64,000 nt of DNA, taken from contig CAJNDS010002190.1 of the NCBI GenBank assembly GCA_905221605.1, forward strand, positions 62,001 through 126,000. The letters run 5' to 3'. Shown in pieces: positions 12,901-23,700 of the stretch (position 1 is the first letter of the stretch; every line of letters begins with the position of its first letter). Source of the DNA: Symbiodinium natans (taxonomy: Eukaryota; Sar; Dinophyceae; Suessiales; Symbiodiniaceae). Both the position numbers and the translations under genes were made by a program. The notes below the pieces were generated by a model. It was not told where the DNA came from, ran no database searches, and saw nothing but the letters and a program-made list of their open reading frames with translations.

Positions 12901-14674
12901 GAGTGAAGGCTTAGGGCTTAGGGCTTAGGGTTTGGGGTTTAGGCTTTGAGGTTCAAGGCTATCTTCCCAGAACATCTTCCTTGAGCCACCCTAAACCCTG
13001 AGCCCTAAACCCCAAGCCCGAGACCTTTTCACACCTCAAGTCGTCCTTGAAACCCTAAGCTCCAAAACCCTGCATCCGAAATCGCCAAACCCAAAAACTC
13101 TGAACGCCAAAACCCTAAACCCTAAACCCTAAACCCTGAACCCTGAACCCTAAACCCTAAACCCTAAACCCTAAACCCCGCCACAAACTAGCAGTCACAA
13201 AAAAAAGACGAAAACGAAACCCAAACCCCCGGAGACCCCAACCTCACATCCTACACGAAACCCTACACCCTAAACCCTAAACCCTAAACCCTAAACCCTA
13301 ACCCCTCACCATCTCCTTGGCGATCAGGATGTTTGCTGGCTTCACGTCTGCATGGACAATGCCGGCCTCTGTGGCGATGGGGATGAACCCTGTGGGGGGC
13401 CTCCAGGAGGCCTTGGGTCTTTGGTGGGGTCCCTAAACCCTAAACCCTAAACCCCAAACCCTTCCAAAAGCCCCTTGCCGCTAACGACCCCAAACTCCCC
13501 CACCCCCCCTCCCCCCCCTCCACAAGAAGAACTCAAAAACCTATATGGCGCACCCTAAACCCTAAACCCTAAACCCTAAACCCTAAACCCGAAGGCTCTA
13601 AACTACCCTGAACAGCTTAACCCGAAGTCCCACGCCCCTAGGGTTTAGGGTTTAGGGTGTAGGGTTTAGGGAGGAATGTACCGACGTGTTCAAGTTGTGA
13701 AGCCAGGTACGTGCCATTTTGGGGGGTATGTGGCTCTTTGGGCCCTAAACCCTCTACCAGGGTCTCTCGCCAGTCTCCTTCAGAATTGCGGCGGAGGTGC
13801 ATCATGAAGATCTGCCAAGCCTCTCCGAGCATTAAACCGAAACCCCAAAACCCTAACACTAGACCATCGACCTTGTTTAGGGTTTTGGGTTTAAGGTTTA
13901 CGGTTTAGGGTTACCCTACAAACCCTAAACCGTCATAAGGGCTCACTCTGGGTGCGGAAACCGATGGATATTCGCCTCGATTGCTGGTACCTCTGCCGCC
14001 GAAAGGGTCGCAAACGAAGCGGAGATGAGGGTTTAGGGTTTGGGGTTTAGGTTTTAGAGTTTAGGGTCTTAGGGTGCTAGGGTTTAAGAGTTTAGGGTTT
14101 AGGGTCCTAGGGTGCTAGGGTTTAGAGTTTAGGGTGTAGGTCGGCTGCGCGGGGAGTGACCAGGAAACAAAAACACAAAAGCCGCGCGAAGCAAACCAAA
14201 AATCAACAAACTCCAAGAGACAAAACCTTAAATCCACTAAAGCCCCCAAAGCCGTAAAGCCTGAAAACCCCAAAGCCCTAAAACTTTAAATCCTTAAGCA
14301 GCAATAAGGCAATTCGCAGGGTGAGTCCGCCGAGCAGAACAAGCATGCCAGGACTAACCCTAAACCCTAAACCTTTAGGATGTATAGGGTTGAGGGCCAT
14401 ACAAGTCTTCAGGGCTCAGGACTCGAACGCTTGCTTGAACTTCAAAAGCTCCAGGCCCCAAACTGACTGATGGTTTAGGGTTAAGGGTTTTAGGGCTTTG
14501 GGGTTTTACGCTTTTAGGGTTGAGGGTTGTAGGGCTTTAGGGTTTTAGAGTTTTAGGGTTTAGGGTTTTAGGGTTTAGGGTTTCCCTAAACCCTAAACTA
14601 TTGAACCCTAGGCCCTAAGCCCGAAACTGCAGCGGCACCTCGCATCATCTGGCGAAAGATCTGCGCCGCGGAGC
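3719..14674 (-). CDS. Ser/Thr protein kinase, GCN2/PEK-like, at least seven exons
   Basis: Protein kinase catalytic domain split over an 11 kb gene. Exons: 14674-14639 (AAQIFRQMMR, helix alpha-E); 13389-13310 (GIVHADVKPANILI, catalytic loop HAD with K and N); 12293-12221 (MLKIFDFGLAKL, DFG); 6264-6170 (NPRSDIFSAGIILVELL, subdomain IX); 5584-5505 (NTAMERISILGALRDG, like the MER..L..LR segment of eIF2-alpha kinases); 4803-4763 (WCRQLVFRM); 3784-3719 (VNWSVDGRPTAQEVLDEL, subdomain XI). Phase agrees at the joins 14639/13389 and 13310/12293, and at 6170/5584 and 4763/3784 if GC donors are used. HRD is HAD, so the usual arginine is replaced. The activation-loop/APE exon and the N-lobe were not found; 15060-14790 may hold upstream coding. 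A further exon-like block at 10239-10042 lies inside the span. The GCN2/PEK affinity rests on short motifs only. Confidence 0.72.
4209..4345. mobile_element. Foldback element family E
   Basis: Ends AAGGGTAGTTACATGGTCCC and GGCCCATGAAACTACCCTT are complementary. Related copies: 7288-7411, 26755-26905 and, partial, 38878-38950. Confidence 0.75.
4611..4738. mobile_element. Dispersed element family J
   Basis: CTTGGCTGCACTTAGG to AGTAAAGCACCACAAAGTA. A second copy at 21783-21900 is about as long and very similar, lacking the G tract. Confidence 0.75.
7288..7411. mobile_element. Foldback element family E
   Basis: GGGTAGTTACATGGTCCCCT at the left, GGCCATAGAACGACCCCTAA at the right. Confidence 0.75.
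8072..8605 (+). repeat. Dispersed 37-base motif, five copies
   Basis: A core GGGGCATATCCTGGGCT, preceded in three copies by GCATGCAATGCTCCGG, occurs at about 8072, 8163, 8350, 8410 and 8580 with spacings of 90-190 bases of unrelated T/G-rich DNA. Confidence 0.85.
10042..10239 (-). CDS. Unidentified exon-like block inside the kinase gene span
   Basis: Between a CGCAAG acceptor and a GTCGCC donor the frame reads GMDPLDVKLWQVACESKNNY and LLRQMASGSWVHFQGHRALP, then LSTCVRNRNVKIEG. It lies between the DFG exon (12.2 kb) and the subdomain IX exon (6.2 kb) of the kinase on the same strand. It could therefore be an insert in the activation segment, or an unrelated nested exon. No domain recognised. 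Confidence 0.42.
12062..12165 (+). repeat. TTTCGGG variant array passing into TTTAGGG
   Basis: About nine consecutive TTTCGGG units are followed by four or five TTTAGGG units. It lies in the kinase intron 3' of the DFG exon. Confidence 0.95.
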
Positions 14675-14789
14675 CTATGCCTCTTTTTGCAGGATCTTGG
14701 TAGTTTAGGGTTTAGGGTTTAGGGTTTAGGGTGTAGGGTGTAGGGTTTAGGGTTTAGGGTTTAGGGTTTAGGGATGAAAGTTTGTAAGT

Positions 14790-15060
14790 TTGGCTTAGGG
14801 TAAGAGGGGGAACACAGGCAGGTATAACTTTTTTGGCATCCTTTGAGCTGACGAGCGCGTTTAAACCTTTCAACTATGCTCCAGCGGGGTCGGCGGCTTG
14901 AGCCGGAGGCTCTTAAATCAGTCGGGTTAACAAACATCTGAGTTGCGTTGCAATACAGTGTGCCGGACATCGAAAATATGTATCCATGATTGGGATTTGG
15001 GGCTAGAACAATACAACGCAAACCTATGGATAACCACCCTGAACCATAAACCCTAAACCC
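14790..15060 (-). CDS. Possible coding block upstream of the kinase catalytic exons
   Basis: The minus-strand frame reads NHGYIFSMSGTLYCNATQMF and RPRWSIVERFKRARQLKGCQ. It lies just 5' of the alpha-E exon (14674) on the same strand, so it may be part of the kinase N-lobe region, but no glycine loop or VAIK lysine was seen. Confidence 0.3.
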
Positions 15061-15159
15061 TGAGAAAAAAAAAACCAAAAACAAAAAACAACGAAAACCT
15101 GAGCCCTAAACCCAGTGACCAAGATCCGAAACCCTGAAGCCTCTGAATCCACTAGGCCC

Positions 15160-15660
15160 CAAACCCTACACCCCGGACCCAGAACGACCAGGAAACCCAC
15201 ATGGAAAAGACGAGGCCGTGAACACGGCCATCCGAACCAGTGGGGGAGACAGCAGGCCATTCTTTGACGGTGCAACCACATGATATTGAGGCAGATGCGC
15301 CGTGCACGTCCCCTGTGCCACACAATCTACAGTCAAATGTTGAGCGCACAGGCGTTCATCTACATTGAGGCTGCTGCACGAACAGTGTTGTGATCCGTGT
15401 TGGCAGCAGGGTCCCTCGCCATGCACGAGCCAAGATCCACGCAGGGAAATGGCTCGTGCATTCGTGCATGACAACGTCTTCCTGGCACACTTGTCGCTCC
15501 TTAGCCATATTGCCAACGGGCGTGTCGAGTCGCCAAGCAATCCCGCGTGGCACCTACTTGGGACACGTCCGTGCAGGTAGAGCCACCAGCCGCAACACGG
15601 AGAGTCCTTCGACATGGATGCGCTGGCGCTACCTCACGCTTGCCCTGGTTGCCATCACCA
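15160..15660. other. Unique 500-base island, open on both strands
   Basis: No telomeric repeats. Several frames are open on both strands: plus, DNVFLAHLSLLSHIANGRVE; minus, TAHLPQYHVVAPSKNGLLSP and GIAWRLDTPVGNMAKERQVC. Exonic DNA is likely, but I cannot choose the strand or recognise a family. Confidence 0.3.
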
Positions 15661-16047
15661 CTTGCGATCCAAACACTAAACCCCGAACCCTAAACCCTGA
15701 ACCCCGAACCCTACACCCTCAACCCCGAACCCTAAACCCTAAACCCTAAACCTTAAACCCTAACCCCGAACCCTAAACCCTAAACCCTGAATCCTGAACC
15801 CTGAACAAAGAGGCCCGCCTCCCTTCAGCAGTTTCGGCCGCAACGCCCTGGGAGCTTCACGTTTTCTAGGGGCTACTCTGGGGCTTCAGGGGTTTAGGGC
15901 TTAGGGTTTAGGGTTTAGGGTTTAGGGTTTAGGGTTTAGTTTGGTTTAGGGTTTAGGGTTCAGGGTTCAGGGTTAAGGGTTAAGGGCTTAGGGTTTAGGG
16001 TTTGTTGGGTTTGGGGTTTTGGGTTTAGTTGTTTTTATTTTTATTTA

Positions 16048-16079
16048 TTTTTTTTTTTTTTTTGGGGGGGGGGGGGGGG
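16048..16079 (+). repeat. T tract joined directly to a G tract
   Basis: About 16 T followed by 16 G, just before the TCTTACAG acceptor at 16120. The same T-to-G join recurs at 29072-29103 and 53341-53365, and as C-to-A on the other strand at 6902-6937. Confidence 0.95.
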
Positions 16080-16120
16080 TGGGGGCTGCTTGTAATGTCG
16101 TTTGGGCTCCGGTCTTACAG

Positions 16121-16252
16121 GTGTGGAAGAAGTTCGGGCAGAATGCTGCGAGAAGCTGTGCACGCTTGGGTTCATAAAAGGGTGTTACGCAAGGGAGCGT
16201 TACGAGTTTGAAGGGCTTTGGCCTACCCTCTACTTCCAGAGACTTGAAAGTA
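16121..16252 (+). CDS. Possible exon, plus strand
   Basis: After a good TCTTACAG acceptor the frame reads EEVRAECCEKLCTLGFIKGC and YEFEGLWPTLYFQRLES, then meets a TTTAGGG array. Family unknown. Confidence 0.33.
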
Positions 16253-16776
16253 CTGTATCCTTGATGGGTTTAGGGTTTAGGGTTTAGGGTTTAGGGTTTA
16301 GGGTTTAGGGTTTAGGGTTTAGGGTTTAGGGTTTAGGGTTTAGGGTTTAGGGTTCATTACAGCCCCGGAAGTGGAGGATGAAGGGGAGGCTTAAGGACTC
16401 ATGGCTATGAAGGGCATTGGCAGCTGCCCTCGGGTTGACCCTAATCCCTCCCCAAAAAACGCCTAAACCCCCTACAGCCCCAAAACCACCTGAACCCCAA
16501 TAGACCCCAAAACCCCAAACCCCCGTGAAACCCCTTAAACCCCTGAAATCCCCAAAGCTCCAAAGTAAAGAACCTCAACCCCCTAAACCCTAAACCCTAA
16601 ACCGTAAGACCTAAACCCCCTGAATGCGAAGAGCCTTCAGACTCCCTCAACTACGAGCTGCAAGCCCTACATCCTCAAGTGTGGCTTGGGTTAAGGTTTA
16701 GTGTTTAGGGTTTGGGGTTTGGGGTTTGGAGTGTAGGGTAGGTAGAAGCAGGGATGCACGTACCTTGTGTTTGCAG

Positions 16777-16914
16777 GTTATGATAGCCAGACCCTGCTTG
16801 AAGGCTCGTGGGCTTTCGGCGTTGAACTTAGAGTTCTTTAGGGTTCCTTACTGTGGTATAGAACTCGACATATACCTACCCACGAAACTTCAGTCTCTCA
16901 GAGCACTTGGCTGA
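16777..16914 (+). CDS. Possible 3' exon, plus strand
   Basis: After GTTTGCAG the frame reads LEFFRVPYCGIELDIYLPTK then LQSLRALG and TGA. The ELDIYLP string recalls the strand found in some restriction-like nuclease folds, but this is too short to call. It may follow 16121-16252 in one gene. Confidence 0.28.
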   Translation, partial: VMIARPCLKARGLSALNLEFFRVPYCGIELDIYLPTKLQSLRALG

Positions 16915-17369
16915 AAGACTTCTGCAGATAGGGTTTAGGGTTTAGGGTTTAGGGTTAAGGGTTAAGGGTTAAGGGTTTAGGGTTTCGGGTTTCGGGTTTC
17001 GGGATTCCGGTTTGGGGTTCTGCGGTGTCGGGTTCTGGGTTCCTGCATGAGGCTCAGGGGATTAGGGCTTTGGCTGCGAGGTCTTCTAAGCTGAGAGTTT
17101 AGGGCTTAAGCCTTCGCAACTCACCCCAGAACCCAAAACCCTGAAACCTAAACCCTAAAACCACCCCTGAACCCTAACTCCCCCCAAAACCCTAAACCAG
17201 CAAAAACCACCCCTGAACCCCAAAACCCCAAACCCTACACCCTACACCCTAACCCTTGTGGGGCAGGCGGCGGATAGGCCAACCAATCAGCAAGTGTTAT
17301 GCCATCGCCTGAGTGGAGGCTCGGCGTCTCAAGTCTAGGGGTTGTCACCTTGGACCCTGAAAGGGTTTA

Positions 17370-17490
17370 GCCCTAAACCCTTAAACCCTTAAACCCTTAA
17401 ACCCTTAAACCCTAACACCCTAAAACCCTTAAACCCTTAAACCCGTAAACCCTTAAACCCTTAAACCCTAAAACCCTAAACCCTTAACCC
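17370..17490 (-). repeat. CCCTTAAA (8-base variant) array
   Basis: A run of CCCTTAAA units, the complement of TTTAAGGG, with a few CCCTAAA and one CCCGTAAA unit. Confidence 0.9.
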
Positions 17491-17525
17491 CCAACCCTAT
17501 AGGGTTCAGGGTTCAGGGTTTAGGC

Positions 17526-17628
17526 TTAGTTGTCCAGTACCTAGGGGTTTAAAAGGTTAACCTTTGGGATTATAAGGGGAATTATATTAACCCAAAAAGG
17601 TTAAAGGTTACCTACTCTACTACTAAGT
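17526..17628. mobile_element. Foldback element family B
   Basis: About 100 bases from CTTAGTTGTCCAGTACCTAG to CTACTCTACTACTAAG, with internal inverted GGTTAACCTTT / AAAGGTTA arms. Near-identical copies are at 20789 and 43711. Confidence 0.85.
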
Positions 17629-19129
17629 AGGGTCAAGGCTGGCACCTTTGGGTTTCTTAAGACCCCCCAATTAGGTGGTAGAAGGGCCATCTTGGGAATG
17701 GGATGCAGGGGAACCTTGAGGAGTACAACCTTAGGGGTTTAGGGCTTAGGGTTTTAGGGTTTTAGGGTTTAGGGGTTAGGGTTTAGGGTTTAGGGTTTAG
17801 GGTTTGGGGTTTAGAGCCTTCATATTTTGATTCTCAACAGGAGGATGCCCCCGCTAAGTGTCGTGAAAAGAGGTCCAGGGTTTGGTCGGGGGGTTCTTGT
17901 TGGGACCGTCACCCCTAAACCCCCTAAACCCCCCCCCCCAAAAATCCCTAAACCCCCTAAACCCCCCAAAACCCCCTAAAAGCCCTAAACCCCCTCAACC
18001 CCCTAGACCCCCCTAGACCCCCTAAACCCTAAACCCTAAACCCTAAACAACCAAAACGAAACTGACGACGCATAAGCCCCTGGAAGGAGGGGGATAAAGG
18101 GGTTTAGGTTTTGGGAGGTTCTTCCGGCAAGCCACACACCTACTTTTCCAGGTTCTTGAAGGGTTTGTAGAGCAATAGCCTGTACCAAAATAAGTGTTGT
18201 GTTCCTAAGGCAAGGTTGGCGATTTTGGGCAGCAAACATGGTATGGGCTCTAGAACCAAGTTCCGCAGTTCGCCGCGAAGACCTAAACCCTAAACCCTAA
18301 ACCCTAAACCCTAAACCCTAAACCCTAAACCCTAAACCCTAAGCCTATAAGGGACTTCGACTTGGCGAGGCGCTGAACACAAAGCAGGTTTCGCGTTTCG
18401 GGTTTGGGGGCTTGGGGCTTGCAAACCCTAAACCCTAAACCCTAAACCCTAAACCCTAAACCCTAAACCCTACACCCGAAACCCTAAACCCTAAACCCTA
18501 AAACCTAAGCCGCTACAACCCTAAACCCTACACCCTGAACCCTAAACCCTAAGCCGCTAACCCTAAACCTTAGACCCTAAACCCTAAACCCTGGCTGGGG
18601 CGCCGTCTTCTATCCCAGCGTCAAGGACAGGGGGAGGGACCATTTTAGACCCTCAACCCAAAACCCTCAACCCTGACCCTAAACCCTAAACCCTAAACCC
18701 CAAACCCTAAACCCTAAACCCTAAACCCTAAACCCTAACGCTTAACCCTTAACCCTTAGCCCTAAACCCTGTCCCGGCTGCAATATTCCATCTGTATGAT
18801 CAGAACCACGTCGTAATGCTTCTCCAAGCCTTTACAAGGGCCAAAGGCAGGGTTTAGGGTTTAGGGTTCAGGGTGTAGGGTTTAGGGTTTAGGGTTTAGG
18901 GTTTAGGGCTTTTGGGTTTAGGGTTTAGGGTTTGGTGTTTAAGGTTTAGGGTCCGCCGACCCTGGCGGCGTGTTGGATGGGTTGGAGGAGGTGAAACCTC
19001 CCTCTTTCCCTCCTTACACCCCCAAAATGCGGAGTTTTTTCCGTAGAGGAACGCGCAACCCGGGTGGTGCTTGGAGCGAAGAAGAAGCTACCATGTCTAG
19101 ATGCCTAAACTTATGAAGTATACGCCTAT

Positions 19130-19335
19130 GTATATGTACACGTGTATGTATGTATATATATATATATACACACCTACTAATCTGAATATACGAAAATATA
19201 GTGCTATATGAATATCTGGATATATAGTGATGTACATAGGTATGTATGTATGTATATACAGACATGCATATAGATGCATACAAACAAACATACATACATA
19301 CATACATACAGACATACATACAAACATACATACAT
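19130..19335. repeat. TATG/CATA microsatellite
   Basis: Runs of TATG, TA and CATA tetranucleotides with interruptions. The open frames read from it (MYVC and THIH repeats) are not genes. Confidence 0.95.
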
Positions 19336-19675
19336 AGTTCTAGTGAACAAGTATACGCCTATATACCTTTGTTGTTTTACTAAGGCGTTGTTTTTACTTG
19401 TGCTTCTACTAGACCCAAGAGTATCCTACGAACAAAAAGGGCGCCCTTCTGATTCTTGGTTTAAGGGGCTTATCGCGGAACTTCAACCCTGAACAACCCT
19501 AAACCCCGAACCCTAAACCCTAAACCCCATACCCTAAACCCCGAACCCTAAACCTCCAAACCCCAAACACCAAACACCAAAACCCACAACCCAAAACCCA
19601 AACCTTAAACCCCAACCCCAAACCCCAAACCCTAAACACTAAACCCCAAACCCCAAACCCTAAACCCTGCACCCA

Positions 19676-19749
19676 ACCCAGCGGCCTCCGGACCGTTGCC
19701 GTCGAGGCTTCGAGTCCTTAGCGCGCAGCACGAAGTCTGGAACCTGATG
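19676..19749 (-). CDS. Possible exon, minus strand
   Basis: After a GGCTATAG acceptor the frame reads HQVPDFVLRAKDSKPRRQRS, a basic segment, then enters repeat sequence. Other frames are also open, so this is only exon-like. Confidence 0.28.
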
Positions 19750-19998
19750 CTATAGCCTTGGGGACCCAATGAGCCCGAAAAAGGTTTAGGGTTGAGGGTT
19801 GAGGGTTGTGCTCGAAGTTTAGCGCAGTATAGCATACACCAACTTTGGGGGTTCATTTGGTCCTCAAGGAGGTTGGCCCTTTACACGCTCTGAGAATATT
19901 CCCATATATGACTAAAACCCTAAAAAGCGCCCAAGGCACCGAATCTTGCTTGGCCACAGGCGACTGAACTGATTTCTCCTGTTCGACGGCTTTGCAAG

Positions 19999-20135
19999 GA
20001 AGCATCAATGCACTGACATTCCAACAAGCAGCTCCAATCTACGCGGGGCAAGACGTGGGTCGACCAAACATGCGCTCTTCAACCGGGCAGCGCGTTCCCT
20101 CGCCGCGGCCTACTGAAACTAGAATGGGTCGTTGA
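19999..20135 (+). CDS. Unidentified 3' exon, plus strand
   Basis: After a TTTGCAAG acceptor the frame reads SINALTFQQAAPIYAGQDVG and RPNMRSSTGQRVPSPRP, then ETRMGR and TGA. The tail is basic and proline/serine-rich. No family recognised. Confidence 0.32.
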
Positions 20136-20206
20136 GGTTTAGGGTTTAGGGACTATAGGGTTTAAGGCAGCAGATCTATCTACTATCTACCCACAGAGGG
20201 ATTACC

Positions 20207-20305
20207 CTAAGGTGCACCTCATTATTGTATACTTGGGCCCCAAAGTCCCTATATAGGAAGTACTTTAAGGCCCAAGTATTCAATTTTTAGGTACATGGAC
20301 CCTAA
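20207..20305. mobile_element. Foldback element family A, uninterrupted copy
   Basis: Reads through TATACTTGGGCCCCAAAG without interruption and ends AGGTACATGGACCCT. This is the reference for the empty site of copies at 1045 and 39775. Confidence 0.8.
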
Positions 20306-20434
20306 ACCCTAAACCCTAAACCCTAAACCCTAAACCCTAAACCCTGAACCACCCTAAACCACCCTAAACCACCCTAAACCCTAAACCCTAAACCCGAAAC
20401 CCTAAACCCTAAACCCTAACCTTAGGGTTACAAG

Positions 20435-20530
20435 ACGATGATCTTGGCGACAGCCTAGGCTCCAGTAGCTTTGGGTTGGACGTGAAGCCTCGGATGTGTT
20501 CACAGCCATATCGGACAAAAGATCCAAAGG
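20435..20530 (+). CDS. Unidentified exon with telomeric donor, plus strand
   Basis: After GTTACAAG the block reads DDDLGDSLGSSSFGLDVKPR and MCSQPYRTKDPK; it ends at AAAGG followed at once by GTTTAGGG, so the TTTAGGG array itself would provide the donor. It could belong with the plus-strand block ending at 20135 only if that stop is not used. Confidence 0.35.
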
Positions 20531-20788
20531 GTTTAGGGTTTAGGGTTTAGGGTTAGGGTTTAGGGTTTAGGGTTTAGGGTTTGGGGTTTGGGGTTTGGGG
20601 TTTAGGGTTTCGGGTTTAGGTTTAGGGGGTGTTGGGGCATGCAGATTGAGTTTTGGGTTTAGGATGTAGGGGTTATGATAACGAGGGACCCATAAAATAG
20701 ACACCCCCCCCCCCCCCCTTCAAATAGTAGGAACCCCTTGATAGTAAGGACCGCAACAAGGTACCAATCTCGTAAACCTCCATTTCTT

Positions 20789-20886
20789 AGCTGTCCAGTA
20801 CCTAGGGGTTTTAAAGGTTAACCTTTGGGATTATAAGGGGAATATATGAACCCAAAAAGGTTAAAGGTTACCTACTCTACTACTGA
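20789..20886. mobile_element. Foldback element family B
   Basis: Second copy, differing by a few substitutions and small indels from the one at 17526; ends CTACTCTACTACTGAG. Confidence 0.85.
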
Positions 20887-21299
20887 GATTTAGGGTTTGG
20901 AGCTTCGGGCGCTCAAGCCCATCAAAAGCCACACCTTTGGAGGGCTCTCCTCATACTCGTCTTCATTGACCACCCACTCAAAGCCACAGGAGCTCTCAAA
21001 ACCTGGTGGTTTAGGGTTTAGGGTTTAGGGTTGAGGGTTTAGGGTTTAGGGTTTAGGGTTTTGGGGTCTAGGGTTTTGGGGAGCCAGGGGTTCTAGATGG
21101 TTCTGGGGTTCAGGGTTTCGGAGACGAGGACTCGTGAGGGAAGGCTTTATTGAGGCTGATGACAAGTCCCCGCCCAACTCCTGATGATCCTGATGCCAGA
21201 TGGCAGAGTCAGTCGGATGCGTTGGTAGGGCTTCCGTTTAGGTGTTTTGGAAAGAGGTTTAGGTCTTTAGACCGTAAGCCTGAGGCCCTGAACCCCTGT

Positions 21300-21411
21300 T
21301 CATTACGGCTCTTGGTTTTTGGTCACAAAGAGCAAAGGAATGCTAATGCCAATGATTCCGATTTCTTCCGTATCATGGGGAGTTTGAGTTTTTTCATGGG
21401 GCAGATGGTAC
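21300..21411 (+). CDS. Possible exon, plus strand
   Basis: The frame reads HKEQRNANANDSDFFRIMGS and LSFFMGQM up to a GTACGA donor. The block is unique DNA between telomeric arrays; family unknown. Confidence 0.25.
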
Positions 21412-22122
21412 GACAAAGTAGGTAACCCAGCACTATCGGACTGTATCTGCTCGATCCTGGAACCCCTGTCACGCCAACCCTCTACCAACTACACGAACCT
21501 TTTGGGGTTTAGGGTTTAGGGTTTAGGGCTAGGGTTTAGGGTTTAGGGTTTATAGGGTATAGGGTATAGGGTTTAGGGTTTAGCGTTTAGGGCAGATTTT
21601 GTTTGGAGTTTGCTGTGGAAGTCTGCAGGGCCGATTCGGCAGTCAAACAGAGGGTTGAGGGACCCTACACCCCTGTACTCCTACCTTCTACCCTAAACCC
21701 TAAACCCTAAACCCTAAACCCTAAACCCTAAACCCTAAACCCTAAACCCTAAACCGTTGAGGTCCAGAGGGTTACAGGTATCTATACTTGGCTGCACTTA
21801 GGAGGGTATCTATCAATTAAACTTTTAGCTGCCTTACTAGGAAACCCAATAAATCCAAAAAGGCGAAGGATCTAAAGTTGCAGTAAAGCACCACAAAGTA
21901 TAGTATTCAAAACCCGGAAACCCCAACCCTCAACCCAAACAAAAAACAGGATGAAAACCCCAAACAAGGGAAACAAGCCCTAAGCCCTAAGTCCTAAGCC
22001 CTAAGCCCTAAGCCCTAAGCCCTAAACCCTAAAACCCAGAGACCCTAAACCCTAAGCCCTAAACCCTATTCCTAATGTTAGGGCTTTCTGGTGGGGTTTA
22101 CGTCCTGGAGTGCAGGGCTGAC

Positions 22123-22250
22123 TTGGAGGGTTCGTGGTACTTATTAACCAATTCTAACCCACTTATAAGCCCATTAAGTGCCCTAATATGGTTCTACATA
22201 CAGTCAAAGTACAGTTATAGTTGGTTAAGAAGTACCATGAACCTACAAGG
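22123..22250. mobile_element. Foldback element family D
   Basis: Ends GAGGGTTCGTGGTACTT and AAGTACCATGAACCT, with inner AACCAATT / AGTTGGTT arms. Confidence 0.85.
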
Positions 22251-22901
22251 AGGACTTCAAGGGCCGAGTCTTCTAGCCCTGGCTGCTAGAAGGCCGGGCC
22301 ACCACTCGTCAAGCTCATCGTCGAGACCTGACGGCCGAGGTTTAGGGTTTAGGGTTTAGGGTTTAGGGTTTCGGGTTTCGGGTTTAGGGTTTAGGGCTTT
22401 AAGACCGACAACTTAACTCACCAAACGCGTTTATTTGAAAATCCTGAACGCCCGAACACTAAACACACCAAACGCTTTGTAAATCCTGAACCTTGAAATC
22501 CTAACTGACCTCCTGATCCCCTAAACCCTAAACCCTGAACCCTAAACCCTCATAGTTGAGGTCTTCGACTCTTGGGGATACCCCTTTGGGGGGGGGGGGG
22601 GGGGAGGTTTGGGGGGGATTTCTGACGAAACGCCCAACCCCCCCCAGAGCTTTGAAAAGCAGGACCAACAGCCTGCAAGTGCCAACTCCAAAGCTTAGGG
22701 TTTAGGGTTTAGGGTTTCCTAACTAAAAAACACTTCTGTTTCAACCTACTAGACCTAAACCTTCGGCCCCTAAACCTTGAACCCCTTAAACCCCAAGCCT
22801 TCAGCGCTAACCCCGAAACCCTTTAACCCCAAACTCCTGAATCAACCCTCGTCTCCAAACCCCAAAAATCTCGCGGGTTTAGGGCCTCTAGGTTGGGATG
22901 T

Positions 22902-22993
22902 TCCCCCTTAAACTAACAGTGCTTCATAGGGATTATAGTACCCCTATTATAGTCCCCATTAAGGACTGCTAGAAGAAGGGGGAATATCCCAAC
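22902..22993. mobile_element. Foldback element family C
   Basis: Inverted ends GTTCCCCCTTAAACTAACAG and its complement around a central ATTATAGTACCCC loop. Confidence 0.85.
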
Positions 22994-23318
22994 CTTTAGG
23001 GTTTAGGGTTTAGAGTCAAACCCTCCACCCTTAGCCCTGCTAGCCAAGTCGCTGGTGTCACGGGATCAGCTATGGGCCGCAAAGCAGCAGCACCTGCTTG
23101 CACGCACTCGGGCATTTTTGCATTCAAAGGAATGGGATTTAGGCGTTTGGGGTAGTCTTGCGTGGGGGTTACAACAATGTCGAGGCCCTTTCATCACCGC
23201 CGGACCCATGACCCTTAGCCAGGTTGACGGATGATAAGGAAAAGAAGGGCAAACGGATCAAAAAAACGAAACAAGGATCGAACCAAAATTGCCGTAGTAG
23301 CAGTGGTCGTGGTTATAT

Positions 23319-23690
23319 CTAATAGGAAACCTGTATCATCTCGACAAAAGAAATTCCTCTACGTGCTCTATGTTGGCATGGAAATGTTTCATAGGAGAAG
23401 CTGTATTTCTCTGTATTGCAACGGAAAATGTCTACTTTCTGCATTTTCTCTATTTGTTCATAGGAAAGCTTGTTTTATCTCAATGATGACATATGAAAAG
23501 CTTGAGTTCTTGCATAGAAGATCCTCTATGACGCCATGGCAAACCTGTATGCTGTCTCTGCTTATAAGCAATGCTGATGGGTTTGGAACAGAATCATACG
23601 CTTTTCGAACAGGAGAGTTTTCATATCTTTTCATAGGAAGTCCTCCATTTCTCTATGTTTCCATAGGACAACCTCTATTTTCTCCTCCAC
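23319..23690 (+). repeat. Degenerate CATAGGA-centred repeats
   Basis: Copies of a degenerate unit like TTTCATAGGAAAACCTCTAT recur at 23321, 23389, 23459, 23512, 23631 and 23660. The long plus-strand frame here (23231-23974) is probably a by-product of these repeats and of the antisense of the OTU exon. Confidence 0.6.
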
Positions 23691-23700
23691 CAGTTTCTGT

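Larger units (their letters stand above)
17500..19670. other. Repeat-dominated stretch, no confident gene
   Basis: Telomeric arrays in both orientations, one family B element and the TATG microsatellite. A minus-strand block at 18240-18140 (RNTTLILVQAIALQTLQEPG, then a GTAGGT donor) is the only exon-like piece. Confidence 0.5.
21412..23040. other. Repeat-dominated stretch, no confident gene
   Basis: Telomeric arrays including a TTAGGGC-type variant (21975-22025), elements J, D and C, and a G tract at 22588-22604. The rest is telomere-like degenerate DNA. Confidence 0.55.

Noticed and set aside
13740-13840. Exon-like minus-strand block GEAWQIFMMHLRRNSEGDWR in the kinase span
   Set aside because: It falls between two kinase exons that already join in phase with correct spacing, so it cannot be part of the kinase; no independent support.
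13930-14030. Kinase alpha-C-like block on the minus strand
   Set aside because: Three frames are open, and its position 3' of the alpha-E exon is wrong for alpha-C.
19014-19331. Frames rich in MYVC and YIHT repeats
   Set aside because: Translation of a TATG/CATA microsatellite.
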